In this document: positions 32,472 through 41,230 of the stretch, piece after piece
Position numbering within the stretch: the stretch's first letter is position 1
Layout of the letters: each line of letters opens with the position of its first letter
DNA from: Clostridium tertium
GTDB taxonomy: Bacteria; Bacillota; Clostridia; Clostridiales; Clostridiaceae
Direction of reading: 5' to 3'
Length of the DNA: 64,000 bases
Assembly (NCBI RefSeq): GCF_017873245.1
Contig: NZ_JAGGJY010000003.1
Location: forward strand, 185,413 to 249,412
The notes under the pieces: generated by a model
The model's input: the letters and a program-made list of their open reading frames with translations, nothing else
The model's database searches: none
Told to the model about the DNA's origin: nothing
Position numbers and translations under genes: made by a program

Positions 32472-34205
32472 TTATTTATTTTCGTATTTATATAATTTAG
32501 AAGCTAAGTATATAAATGTGCTTGCAGTCCAAGTAAATGATTTATCTCTTAAAGCTTCACCGGTTATTGCATTGTAGTTTTCTGCACAGCCACTTTTATT
32601 AATAAGATTACAATATTTTCTAGCTATATCCATAGCTAATTCAGTTTCACCACAATCTTCAAAGGCTTCTACTAATAGTAGAGTAGTTGGAGCCCATATA
32701 GGACCACGCCAATATGCATCGTCTTGATATAAGTCACTATCAATAGCTTCAGAAGCAATGCCCCAATCAGTTAGATATTTCTTACTACTTAATAAATCTA
32801 TCATAGATTTTCGTATCTCATCAGGTAATCTCTTACCTAAAACTATAGACATAAGTGGAAGAAGAGCATTACTGTGAATTATTTCACCAGTTCTAGTTGC
32901 ACGAGCAACAGGAAGATTATCAACTATAAAATAATCAATAAATTTCTTTGTTAGCTCATCAGCTCTATTATTCCAATAAAGCCTTCCTTCTTCATTATTT
33001 AATTTTTTAGCAATATCAGAAAGTGTGTCCATGGATTTGATTAAGAATGCTGTTAAGTCTGGAGAATCAATTATAATAGCATCCTTAAAAACAGTACTAT
33101 TATCTTGACCAGAATCATTACCATGGGTATATTCAATAATTCCATCATTATTAGAATCTTTATACTTTTCATAGAAAAGTACTTGTTTTTCTACGTGACT
33201 ATAGATTGATTCTAATTGTTCTTTTGTAAAGTCCATTTTTTTCATCATCTTACTATAGAATAATCCCTGAACAGCAGGTTTAGTAAAATTCCATCTAAGG
33301 GTTGAGTCACTTACTGAACCAGGAATTTGACCAAGTTCATCTTGATAATCATATAATACTTCCATTTGATCAAAGGCTAAATTGTTATCAACGCCAGCTA
33401 ATCCTAAAGCATTGAAGCAATGATCCCAACTCCACGCTCCTAAAAAGTAATTATTAGAAGCAAACATTGTATATCTTCTTAAATATCCTTCAGGTTTAAC
33501 AGTAGAAGACCAATTTATATAAGATGCATATAAAAGACTTTTAGCATATTTTTCATCAACTACAGGTTGAAGTGCACAAAAGCTTTCGAAAGCTTTTTGG
33601 CTATTAGCACGACATTCTTCGAAGTCATATTCCTTATAAAATGGAAGTGCTGTATGAGTTGGAATATCTTGAATTACACATTTAAAGTCTTCAGCATTAC
33701 TTGAAGTTATATCTATAAATGATACGTTTTCAGATTCGCTTGTGCTTCCTGTATCATCATATAAAATATTTTGTGTTAAATTTACTTTTCCAGATGGGGC
33801 AAAAACTAAAAATTTAGTTAAGTTTTTATAACTGTTAATAATTGAATATTCATTACCCTCAGTTCCTAAATAATAGTTAAATTCAAAGTTATAAACTGGT
33901 TGGGTGTCTAATCTTAAACCTACGTCAGCACCTTTACCATATAACAATATTCTTGAATCAGTATCGAAACAGATTGATATTTCTCCACCATCAAAGCTTA
34001 AAATTATGCTAGAGTAATCTGCAGAATAAGTATATTCAATAGGTGTATTATTTTTTAATGGTATGATTTTTAATACATTCATGTGACCACGTGATTTTGC
34101 TCTTAAAGATTTTAAAAATAATCCAGTATTTGATGGATTAGAATTTTCATATTTAATCGACATATAAGATCCGAAATAACTAAAAGGAGTATTTATAATA
34201 TTCAT
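32472..34205 (-). CDS. Clan GH-G glycoside hydrolase (GH37/GH63-like), probable trehalase or alpha-glucosidase
   Basis: A 577-residue cytoplasmic hydrolase without signal peptide. The N-terminal half (about 1-190) is a beta-sandwich-like domain. The C-terminal (alpha/alpha)6 barrel (about 200-575) has WSWDHCFNALGLA, GQIPGSVSDSTLRW, GNDSGQDNST and DDAYWRGPIWAPT, the aromatic and acidic blocks of MGH1/GH63-type enzymes. The Asp in NDSGQDN is the likely general acid. The ATG follows TGAAAGGATTGGTAGGTAA. A TreR-like operator overlaps its promoter, so its substrate should be trehalose or a related alpha-glucoside. Glucosylglycerate hydrolase activity is an alternative. Confidence 0.75.
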   Translation of the reverse strand: MNIINTPFSYFGSYMSIKYENSNPSNTGLFLKSLRAKSRGHMNVLKIIPLKNNTPIEYTYSADYSSIILSFDGGEISICFDTDSRILLYGKGADVGLRLDTQPVYNFEFNYYLGTEGNEYSIINSYKNLTKFLVFAPSGKVNLTQNILYDDTGSTSESENVSFIDITSSNAEDFKCVIQDIPTHTALPFYKEYDFEECRANSQKAFESFCALQPVVDEKYAKSLLYASYINWSSTVKPEGYLRRYTMFASNNYFLGAWSWDHCFNALGLAGVDNNLAFDQMEVLYDYQDELGQIPGSVSDSTLRWNFTKPAVQGLFYSKMMKKMDFTKEQLESIYSHVEKQVLFYEKYKDSNNDGIIEYTHGNDSGQDNSTVFKDAIIIDSPDLTAFLIKSMDTLSDIAKKLNNEEGRLYWNNRADELTKKFIDYFIVDNLPVARATRTGEIIHSNALLPLMSIVLGKRLPDEIRKSMIDLLSSKKYLTDWGIASEAIDSDLYQDDAYWRGPIWAPTTLLLVEAFEDCGETELAMDIARKYCNLINKSGCAENYNAITGEALRDKSFTWTASTFIYLASKLYKYENK

Positions 34206-34233
34206 TTACCTACCAATCCTTTCAAGAATAATA

Positions 34234-34287
34234 AACTTGTTTATACAAGTTAGGATTTATTATACTTTAATGATAAAAAAAAATCAA
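34234..34287 (-). promoter_or_regulatory. Promoter and TreR-like operator of the GH-G hydrolase gene
   Basis: Minus strand: -35 TTGATT (34287-34282), 17-bp spacer, -10 TATAAT (34264-34259). The operator AACTTGTTTATACAAGTT (34234-34251) lies just downstream, with 7-base perfect arms. Its core TTGTTTATACAA is close to the B. subtilis TreR site. Confidence 0.75.
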
Positions 34288-34430
34288 CTGTTAGTGGTAA
34301 ATATAAAGATATACTTAAGACTTTACATATTGTTAGATACATTCAAAGACTTTTTTTCTATATAAATAGCGATAAAAAAATTAAGTTTTATTACTGGGGG
34401 GAAAGCATTAAATATAGTCTTATAAATATA

Positions 34431-34475
34431 TTGACAATGAATTATACTGTGATACAATGAAGTTGTTCAAACAAG
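34431..34475 (+). promoter_or_regulatory. treA promoter and TreR-like operator
   Basis: -35 TTGACA (34431-34436), 16-bp spacer, -10 TACAAT (34453-34458). The operator TTGTTCAAACAAG (34463-34475) overlaps the probable start point. About 110 nt of leader follows before the gene. Confidence 0.75.
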
Positions 34476-34587
34476 TTTGCGGAAGGTCTATTATTAGATT
34501 AACATATACACTATTGTACTAAATAAGACTTAGAATTTTTAGATACTAAAAATAGTACAAGAGAAAAATAAGCTGGGAGTGAGGAGT

Positions 34588-36237
34588 ATGTTAGACTTTA
34601 AAAAAAGCACGGTATATCAAATATATCCTAAATCATTTAAGGATACTACAAATAATGGAACAGGAGATTTAAGAGGAATAACTGAAAAATTGGATTATTT
34701 AAAATTTCTAGGAGTAGATTATTTATGGATTACTCCATTTTTTGTTTCACCACAAAATGATAATGGCTATGATGTAGCTGATTACTATAATATAGATCCT
34801 ATATACGGGACGATGGATGATCTTGATGAATTAATAAAAGAAGCTAACAAAAGAGAAATAGGATTAATGTATGATATGGTGTTTAATCATACATCTACAG
34901 AACATATATGGTTTCAGAAAGCTTTGGAAGGTGATCAATATTATAAAGATTTTTACATTTTTAAGAAGCCTAAGGCTGATGGATCGGCTCCTACCAATTG
35001 GATATCAAAATTTGGTGGATCTGCATGGGAGTATATAGAAAAATTTGATGAGTATTACTTACATTTATTTGATAAAACTCAAGCAGATTTAAATTGGGAA
35101 AATCCTAATGTAAGAGCAGAACTGAAAAAAATATTAGGATTTTGGATGGAAAAGGGAATAAAGGGATTCAGATTTGATGTAGTTAACTTAATATCTAAAC
35201 CTGAAGTATTTGAAGATGATACGGAAGGGGATGGTAGAAGATTCTATACGGATGGCCATAGGGTTCATGAATTATTAAAGGAATTGGCTGGGGATAGTGG
35301 CATGATAGATAATAATATGCTAACAGTAGGAGAAATGTCCTCAACTAGTATAGATAATTGTATAAGATATTCAAATCCTGAAGAAAAAGAATTATCTATG
35401 TGTTTTAATTTTCATCATTTAAAAGTAGATTATAAAAATCAAAATAAGTGGGGGTTACAAGAATGTGATTTTTCAAAGTTAAAAAGATTATTAAATGAAT
35501 GGCAAATAGGAATGGAAGAAGGAAATGGTTGGAATGCTGTATTCTGGTGTAATCATGATCAGCCACGTATAGTTTCTAGATTTGGCGATGATAGGAAATA
35601 TCATAAAGAATCAGCTAAAATGTTAGCGACAATGATACACTTATTAAGAGGAACACCTTATATTTATCAAGGTGAAGAAATAGGTATGACAAATGCATAT
35701 TTTACAGATATTAATCAATATGTAGATGTGGAAAGTATAAACTATTTCAATATTTTAAAAGAAGAGGGTATGAGTGAAGAAGAAATATATTTAGCTTTAC
35801 AAGAACGTTCAAGAGATAACTCAAGAACTCCAATGCAATGGAATAGTTTAGAAAATGCAGGATTTAGTAATGGTAAGCCTTGGCTGAGTGTAATAAATAA
35901 TTATAAAAAAATAAATGTTGAAGAAAGTATAAAAGATGAAAGTTCTATTTTATATCATTACAAAAAGTTAATATCATTAAGGAAAAAATATGATTGTATT
36001 GCATATGGGAAATATATACCAATATTAGAAGATAGTGAATCAGTGTTTGCTTATAAGAGAGAATATAATGAGAAAACATTGATAAGTATAAACAACTTTT
36101 ATGACAAGGAAGTTGAAGTAGCATTGGATATTGATTATGTTGAAAATTATAAATGTGTTATTACTAATTATGAAAATAGAAAATTAGAATCTAAGATGGT
36201 TTTAAAACCATATGAATCTATAGCTTTTATAAATTAA
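34588..36237 (+). CDS. treA: Alpha,alpha-phosphotrehalase (GH13)
   Basis: Cytoplasmic enzyme that splits trehalose 6-phosphate into glucose and glucose 6-phosphate. It has 549 residues. All four GH13 regions are visible: DMVFNHTS, GFRFDVVNLI (nucleophile Asp), VGEMSS (acid Glu) and FWCNHDQPR. The start VYQIYPKSFKDT is typical of the oligo-1,6-glucosidase/TreA subfamily. ATG 34588, 8 nt after GGGAG, is preferred over the upstream GTG at 34579. The ROK kinase gene follows 33 nt later and can phosphorylate the free glucose. Confidence 0.9.
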   Translation: MLDFKKSTVYQIYPKSFKDTTNNGTGDLRGITEKLDYLKFLGVDYLWITPFFVSPQNDNGYDVADYYNIDPIYGTMDDLDELIKEANKREIGLMYDMVFNHTSTEHIWFQKALEGDQYYKDFYIFKKPKADGSAPTNWISKFGGSAWEYIEKFDEYYLHLFDKTQADLNWENPNVRAELKKILGFWMEKGIKGFRFDVVNLISKPEVFEDDTEGDGRRFYTDGHRVHELLKELAGDSGMIDNNMLTVGEMSSTSIDNCIRYSNPEEKELSMCFNFHHLKVDYKNQNKWGLQECDFSKLKRLLNEWQIGMEEGNGWNAVFWCNHDQPRIVSRFGDDRKYHKESAKMLATMIHLLRGTPYIYQGEEIGMTNAYFTDINQYVDVESINYFNILKEEGMSEEEIYLALQERSRDNSRTPMQWNSLENAGFSNGKPWLSVINNYKKINVEESIKDESSILYHYKKLISLRKKYDCIAYGKYIPILEDSESVFAYKREYNEKTLISINNFYDKEVEVALDIDYVENYKCVITNYENRKLESKMVLKPYESIAFIN

Positions 36238-36270
36238 TTTAATTAACTGAACTTATCGAGGTGAATTTTT

Positions 36271-37206
36271 ATGAAAAGTTATTTAATAGGAGTAGACATT
36301 GGAGGAACAACAGTTAAATTAGGTTTGTTTACACCAAAGGCAGATTTAGTAGAAAAGTGGGAGATTACAACTAGAAAACATGAAGGTGGCAAATATATTC
36401 TGGCTGACATAGTGAAATCTATTGAAGATAAGCTAGAAGAGAAAAATATTGATAAATCAATGGTAGAGGGGATAGGTCTAGGAGTACCAGGACCTATTAA
36501 TAATGATGGAATAGTTAAAAATTGTGTGAATTTAGGCTGGAAAGTATTTAATATAGAAAAAAATTTAAGTGAGTTAATTAAACTACCTGTAAAAGCTGGA
36601 AATGATGCAAATGTTGCTGCCCTAGGAGAAATGTGGAAAGGAGGCGGAGAAGGTTATAAAAATATTATTATGATAACATTAGGAACTGGCGTCGGTGGAG
36701 GAATTATTATAGATGGAATGCTATTACCTGGCGTTAATGGTTCGGCTGGAGAAATTGGGCATATTAATGTATGTAAAGAAGAAACTGAAAGTTGTGGATG
36801 TGGGAAAAAAGGCTGTTTAGAACAATATGCATCAGCAACAGGAATAGTAAATATAGCAAAAAAATTGATTCTGGATACAACATTAGAATCAATATTAATA
36901 GATAAAGAAAAACTTTCGGCTAAAGATATTTTCGATGCGGCAAAATTAGAAGATGGACTAGCATTAAAAGTAATCAACAAGTTTGGAGAAATTTTAGGAA
37001 GAGCTTTAGCAAATATTGCGTGTATATTAGATCCAGAAGTATTTGTTATTGGAGGCGGTGTATCTAAGGCAGGAGAATTACTGCTTGAAACTGTAAAACA
37101 AAATTATGAAATATATGCATTTCATTCTGTAAGGAAAGTTGAATTTAAATTGGCTAAACTTGATAATGATGCTGGGATTTATGGAGCAGCAAAATTATTA
37201 TTTTAA
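36271..37206 (+). CDS. ROK-family glucokinase
   Basis: Cytoplasmic sugar kinase of 311 residues, converting glucose to glucose 6-phosphate with ATP. Visible are the ATP phosphate loop GVDIGGTTVKLG (about 6-17), substrate region GNDANVAALGE, GTGVGGGIIIDG, and the ROK zinc motif CGCGKKGCLEQYASATG. The length is typical of Gram-positive GlcK. It starts 33 nt after treA behind ATCGAGGTGAA. Co-transcription means the glucose released from trehalose 6-phosphate enters glycolysis at once. A strong terminator follows. Confidence 0.87.
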   Translation: MKSYLIGVDIGGTTVKLGLFTPKADLVEKWEITTRKHEGGKYILADIVKSIEDKLEEKNIDKSMVEGIGLGVPGPINNDGIVKNCVNLGWKVFNIEKNLSELIKLPVKAGNDANVAALGEMWKGGGEGYKNIIMITLGTGVGGGIIIDGMLLPGVNGSAGEIGHINVCKEETESCGCGKKGCLEQYASATGIVNIAKKLILDTTLESILIDKEKLSAKDIFDAAKLEDGLALKVINKFGEILGRALANIACILDPEVFVIGGGVSKAGELLLETVKQNYEIYAFHSVRKVEFKLAKLDNDAGIYGAAKLLF

Positions 37207-37238
37207 AATATGTTACTATATATAGATTATTGAACGGA

Positions 37239-37287
37239 GACAGTAGATAGATTTGATTATATGCAAAGCTATCTACTGTCATTCTTT
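37239..37287 (+). terminator. Terminator of the treA-kinase operon
   Basis: GACAGTAGATAG (37239-37250) pairs perfectly with CTATCTACTGTC (37269-37280), then ATTCTTTTT. Confidence 0.85.
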
Positions 37288-37442
37288 TTATATAAAAGAT
37301 TTCACTTACTACTATTACGGAGAATCGTATAATAAATGGATTAGATTTTTACTAATATCTAATAATTAAATATATAATTTACATTAAAATTGTATTATAA
37401 TACTAAATAGTTTAATAAGAATTTTTAAGGAGATGTACCGTT

Positions 37443-37775
37443 ATAAAAATTACTGTACCGATTGAAATAGTATATATACTAGCTATAGTATTTGCCTTTC
37501 TGACTGTTATATTTTTTATGGGCAAAGGAAGTTCACTTATAGAAGTATATGGTACTACAAAAAGAGAAGAAAAATATAAGAAGTTAAGCCGAGTTATAGG
37601 AATATGTTTTGGAATTATTGATATTTTTTTAATTATTATTTCACTTATGAGAAATAAGTTATCTGAATGGTTTATTTATATTTTTATAACAGTACTTGGA
37701 ATTAACATACTTGTTATAATAGTTTTATCTTCCGTAGATATAATTTTCAAAAAATCAAAGAATCAATTTGAATAA
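37443..37775 (+). CDS. DUF3784-like small membrane protein, non-canonical start
   Basis: A membrane protein of about 110 residues with three helices (about 9-26, 57-75, 83-103). It has the conserved cytoplasmic loop MGKGSSLIEVYGTTKREEKY, as in DUF3784 proteins (GKGS-LIAGYNTM-KEEK). Protein similarity with the remnant at 27823 extends upstream of the first in-frame ATG (37518) to ATA 37443. No ATG, GTG or TTG lies in frame there. The ribosome binding site AAGGAG at 37427-37432 fits a start at GTT 37440 or ATA 37443. If only the ATG at 37518 is used, the protein is 85 residues and loses the first helix. Function unknown. Confidence 0.65.
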   Translation: MKITVPIEIVYILAIVFAFLTVIFFMGKGSSLIEVYGTTKREEKYKKLSRVIGICFGIIDIFLIIISLMRNKLSEWFIYIFITVLGINILVIIVLSSVDIIFKKSKNQFE

Positions 37776-37935
37776 TGTATCTTATTTACGTTATTCATTT
37801 AATAAGATATAGATTAAATGGTTTATGTTCCAAACATAAACTTGGCTATAAAATTATGCTAAGTGATAAAAAGGAGTTGGGTTTCTTAACAAACTTATAT
37901 CTTTAAAGAATGTGATTAAAAAGGTGGGAATAAAG

Positions 37936-38346
37936 ATGATAAGACCAATTGTAAAAGATATATTATTCTTAGGACAGAAATCGGAATATGCAACAAAAGC
38001 AGATGTAGCGGTTATTGATGATTTAGTGGATACGTTAAGGGCAAATTTAGAGCAGTGTGTTGGTATGGCCGCTAATATGATAGGAGTTAAAAAACGTATA
38101 CTGGTATTTAGTATAGGTGATATAATAGTTCCTATGGTAAATCCGGTTATAGTAAAGAAAGATAAAGTTTATGAAGCAGAAGAAAGCTGTTTATCTTTAA
38201 GTGGCTTCAGAAAAACAATGAGATATGAAGCAATTGAGGTAGAATATCTTGATAGGAATTTTAAAAAGCATAAACAGACATTCACTGGATTTACTGCACA
38301 GGTTATTCAGCATGAAATAGACCATTTTGAAGGTATAATAATTTAA
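37936..38346 (+). CDS. Peptide deformylase-like protein
   Basis: A 136-residue metalloenzyme-like protein related to peptide deformylase, which removes the formyl group from new proteins. Motif II appears as EESCLS and motif III as HEIDH, giving the Cys and two His metal ligands. Motif I reads GMAANM where deformylases have G-x-A-A-x-Q, so the conserved Gln is Met. It is shorter than housekeeping enzymes (about 150-170). ATG 37936 follows AAAAGGTGGGAATAAAG. It is probably an accessory deformylase, perhaps with changed activity. A housekeeping def gene should lie elsewhere. Confidence 0.75.
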   Translation: MIRPIVKDILFLGQKSEYATKADVAVIDDLVDTLRANLEQCVGMAANMIGVKKRILVFSIGDIIVPMVNPVIVKKDKVYEAEESCLSLSGFRKTMRYEAIEVEYLDRNFKKHKQTFTGFTAQVIQHEIDHFEGIII

Positions 38347-38408
38347 GAAATAAAATTACATATTATGAGATCATTAAATTAAAAGGTATTTAAGAAAAAG
38401 GAGTTATT

Positions 38409-38936
38409 ATGGCTAAAGTAAGAAAAATGCTTGGAAAAGCAGATTCACCATATATTGTTTCTCTTATGAGATTAATAGAAACACAAAGTAAAAATACAAT
38501 CGTAAAATGGTGCAATGACTATGCAAGGGAGCATATTTTACTTATTTATGAAAAAGATTATCCAGAGGATACACGTTTAAAAAATGCATTGAATGCAGTT
38601 GATGAATGGTTAGAAGGGAATATGAAATTAACAGAGGCAAAGAAAATTATTAAGGAAGTTCAAATAGCAGCAAGAGAAGCAGAAGGAAATTCAGCTGCAC
38701 AAGCTTCAGCTAGAGCAATTGGAGCAACAACTGCAACAATTAACACTGTAACGAGTTCTTTAGGACTTGCTTTTTATGGTGCTGCTGCAATAGCATATAC
38801 ATCTATTGGTGTTAATGCTGATAGTGATGTTTATGAGGAAATTGCAGCAAGAGAGTGCAAAAATATGGAGGAGGCTTTACGTAAAGTAGCTATAATAGAT
38901 GAGCCAAATCCAGCAAAAATAAATTGGTATTGCTAA
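38409..38936 (+). CDS. Putative immunity protein (Imm5-like)
   Basis: A 175-residue helical protein starting MAKVRKMLGKADSPYIVSL. It has the features of proteins annotated as Imm5-like putative immunity proteins: IETQSKNTIVKWCNDYA, NALNAVDEWLEGNMKL, and the Ala-rich RAIGATTATINT followed by SLGLAFYGAAAIAYTSIG. It ends EPNPAKINWYC. No toxin, VgrG or secretion gene is near, so it is either an orphan immunity gene or has another role. The start follows AAAAAGGAGTTATT. It may be co-transcribed with the deformylase-like gene 62 nt upstream. Confidence 0.7.
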   Translation: MAKVRKMLGKADSPYIVSLMRLIETQSKNTIVKWCNDYAREHILLIYEKDYPEDTRLKNALNAVDEWLEGNMKLTEAKKIIKEVQIAAREAEGNSAAQASARAIGATTATINTVTSSLGLAFYGAAAIAYTSIGVNADSDVYEEIAARECKNMEEALRKVAIIDEPNPAKINWYC

Positions 38937-39012
38937 ATGTAGTTGTATGAAAAAACAAGAAATTCAATTTATCTAGAAGTTAATAAATTTAAATATAAAA
39001 AATTCTATGTTT

Positions 39013-39048
39013 AGGGGTATCACGAAACGTGATACCCCTTTGATTTCT
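39013..39048. terminator. Terminator between convergent genes
   Basis: AGGGGTATCACG (39013-39024) pairs perfectly with CGTGATACCCCT (39028-39039) around AAA, then TTGATTT. Confidence 0.85.
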
Positions 39049-39111
39049 TACATATAATTTTAAATTATCATATTTTCATAATTAGCAGAAAAAGCTATAC
39101 TCTGATATATT

Positions 39112-39690
39112 TTACATCAAATGTTCAAATAATATCTTAATTCCTATACCTATTAAAATAACTCCACCGATTATTTCAGCATAATTTTGGACATACTCTC
39201 CAAGCTTTTTCCCAAGAAAAACAGCAAAAAAACTTAATACAAAAGTAGTTATTCCTATTATTATTACAGAAGGAACAATACTAACACTTAGAAATGCAAA
39301 ACTAACTCCAATTGCTAAGGCATCGATACTAGTTGCAATAGCTAATATAGTTAGCTTCTTATAAGAAAATTCATCTCTTTCGCATTCTAAAGCTAGCTCT
39401 TTCTCTCCACCACGAATCTCTTTAATAGATTCTATTAACATTTTTCCACCTATAATTCCAAGTAGTATAAAAGCTATCCAATGATCAAAAGACTTTATAT
39501 AGCTTTCAAAATATCTACCAGCCCACCAACCGATTAGAGGCATTAAGGCTTGAAATCCACCAAAGAATAATGCAACTCTAAAAGAGTATTTAAATTCATC
39601 TTCTTTTAAGCAAATACCTTTAGCTAAAGAAACAGCAAAGGCATCCATAGACAAGCCTATTCCTGTCATAAAAATTGAAAAGAAACCCAT
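39112..39690 (-). CDS. mntP: Manganese efflux pump MntP
   Basis: A 192-residue membrane exporter with six helices (MntP/YebN family). The conserved acidic helix ends are visible: MTGIGLSMDAFAVSLAKGI near the N-terminus and ATSIDALAIGVSFAF in the middle, each with the Asp needed for Mn2+ transport. The ATG at 39690 follows AAAGGAGTTACATATT. Extending upstream would run into the riboswitch. It exports excess Mn2+ and is switched on by the yybP-ykoY RNA upstream. A decayed fragment of a second copy is at 28024. Confidence 0.92.
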   Translation of the reverse strand: MGFFSIFMTGIGLSMDAFAVSLAKGICLKEDEFKYSFRVALFFGGFQALMPLIGWWAGRYFESYIKSFDHWIAFILLGIIGGKMLIESIKEIRGGEKELALECERDEFSYKKLTILAIATSIDALAIGVSFAFLSVSIVPSVIIIGITTFVLSFFAVFLGKKLGEYVQNYAEIIGGVILIGIGIKILFEHLM

Positions 39691-39794
39691 AATATGTAAC
39701 TCCTTTATTATAGAATTTATTGTAAAATCCAAATTAATATTTAGGATTTTATTGACTTTTATAGATGATAAGCAAATAAAATAATAAACAAATA

Positions 39795-39915
39795 AAAAAG
39801 ACTTATACGTAGCAAAGCTACGCATAAGTCTCGTTATTCAATACTAAGCCAGAACTATGTTCAATATGTTGACTTAGTAACTCATTCTAAAATAGAGCTA
39901 ACTACTCCCTTATAC
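39795..39915 (-). ncRNA. yybP-ykoY manganese riboswitch
   Basis: Minus strand: AAGGGAGTAG (complement of about 39902-39911), GTCAACATA, GGCTTAGT and AACGAGACTTATGC appear in the order of the yybP-ykoY aptamer. The 3' part overlaps a strong terminator, GACTTATGCGTAGC (39830-39817) with GCTACGTATAAGTC (39813-39800), then TTTTTTA. Mn2+ binding should hold the aptamer and prevent termination, turning mntP on. The gap from 39916 to 40201 holds only AT-rich sequence with no gene seen. Confidence 0.87.
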
Positions 39916-40201
39916 TTAAAAATTATATTACATTAAATATTATATATTTATTTCAGCATATATATTACCAAATTATAAGTAATATATCAACAATTAATTT
40001 AATTTTTCAATTTATAAATTAAAATCTGTAATAAGTAAATAGATTTTAACTTTTATAATAACTAAACTATGATTAAATAAACAATAAAGAAATATCTTTA
40101 TTAGTAGAAAAGTATAGAATCATATTTGCAAATTTTATAAAGATAAAGTAGTCCTTAGATAAATAAATTGTATATAATAAGATGAAATGATAGTTTAGGG
40201 G

Positions 40202-41116
40202 GTGGATAGGATTATAGTTTTTAATAAAATAATAGCATTGTTTTTAATTATTTTAATAGGTGTTTATGGAACTAAAAAACATATAATAAATGATGATGTT
40301 AACAAAGGTTTAAGAAGAATATTATTAGAAATCACATTACCACTATTAGTTATAAATTCGTTTAGCTTTTCTTTTGATGAAGGAATGGGAAGAAATATAA
40401 TAACTGCATTTATATATAGCATTTTATTTATGATTTTGGGTGGAATAATATCTTATATTTTATTAAAGCCTTTAAAAGGAGAAAAGAAGAAGATATTACA
40501 TTTTGCAAATTTCTTTTCTAACTGTGGATTTATTGGATTTCCAATTATAAATAGTATATTTGGAGTAGAGGGAGTAGTTTATACATCTATATTTAATATG
40601 GTTTTTACAATTTTTTTATGGACATATGGAGTAATGATATTTTCAGATAAGTTATCAAAAGAAAATATAAAAAAGGTATTATTAAATCCTTCAATAATTG
40701 CAGTATATATTGGAATACCTATAATGATATTTAATATAAAGTTACCAGCATCTATTTTAGATACAACTAAGATAGTAGGAGATATGACTGCACCAATATC
40801 GATGATTATAGTTGGAAGTATATTATCAAAGGTTAAAATTAAATCTATATTTAAAGAAGCATCAGTTTATTATGGAGCCTTAATAAAATTAATAGTAATA
40901 CCACTTGCTATTTATATGATTAAATTAATTATAAAAGATAATTCAAGTGTAATAGATACTATTATAGTTATTCAAGCTATGCCAGCAGCAGCTATGACAT
41001 CAATATTTGCAGCTGATTTTGATAAAGAAAAGGAATATGGGGCGATAGTAGTGTTTGTAACAACGTTATTATCAATAATAACTATTCCTGTAATAGTAAA
41101 AGTAATAGGATTATAA
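40202..41116 (+). CDS. AEC (auxin efflux carrier) family transporter
   Basis: A 304-residue membrane transporter with about ten helices in two inverted halves. Marks include LRRILLEITLPLLVINSFSF near residue 40, the FFSNCGFIGFPIINSIFG segment near 105, and QAMPAAAMTSIFAADFDKE near the C-terminus, with the proline-containing crossover typical of the BART superfamily. The likely start is GTG 40202 behind AGTTTAGGGG. Bacterial members move malate, malonate or other organic acids; the substrate is not deducible. A terminator separates it from the next operon. Confidence 0.8.
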   Translation: MDRIIVFNKIIALFLIILIGVYGTKKHIINDDVNKGLRRILLEITLPLLVINSFSFSFDEGMGRNIITAFIYSILFMILGGIISYILLKPLKGEKKKILHFANFFSNCGFIGFPIINSIFGVEGVVYTSIFNMVFTIFLWTYGVMIFSDKLSKENIKKVLLNPSIIAVYIGIPIMIFNIKLPASILDTTKIVGDMTAPISMIIVGSILSKVKIKSIFKEASVYYGALIKLIVIPLAIYMIKLIIKDNSSVIDTIIVIQAMPAAAMTSIFAADFDKEKEYGAIVVFVTTLLSIITIPVIVKVIGL

Positions 41117-41118
41117 AA

Positions 41119-41172
41119 AGAGTGCTACAACAAATTTGAAAATGTCAATTTTGTTATAGCACTTTTAATTGC
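41119..41172 (+). terminator. Terminator after the AEC gene
   Basis: AAAGAGTGCTA pairs with TAGCACTTTT, with inner AACAAA/TTTGTT-like pairing (41119-41166), then TTAATT. Confidence 0.75.
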
Positions 41173-41230
41173 ATAATAAATGCAATATAAAGTATACTTT
41201 TAGTAAGAATGTTTAATGGGGAGTGTTAGT

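Noticed and set aside
36654..36980. Long antisense frames, for example opposite the ROK kinase and treP genes
   Set aside because: Composition mirrors the sense gene, no ribosome binding sites, and no family resemblance.
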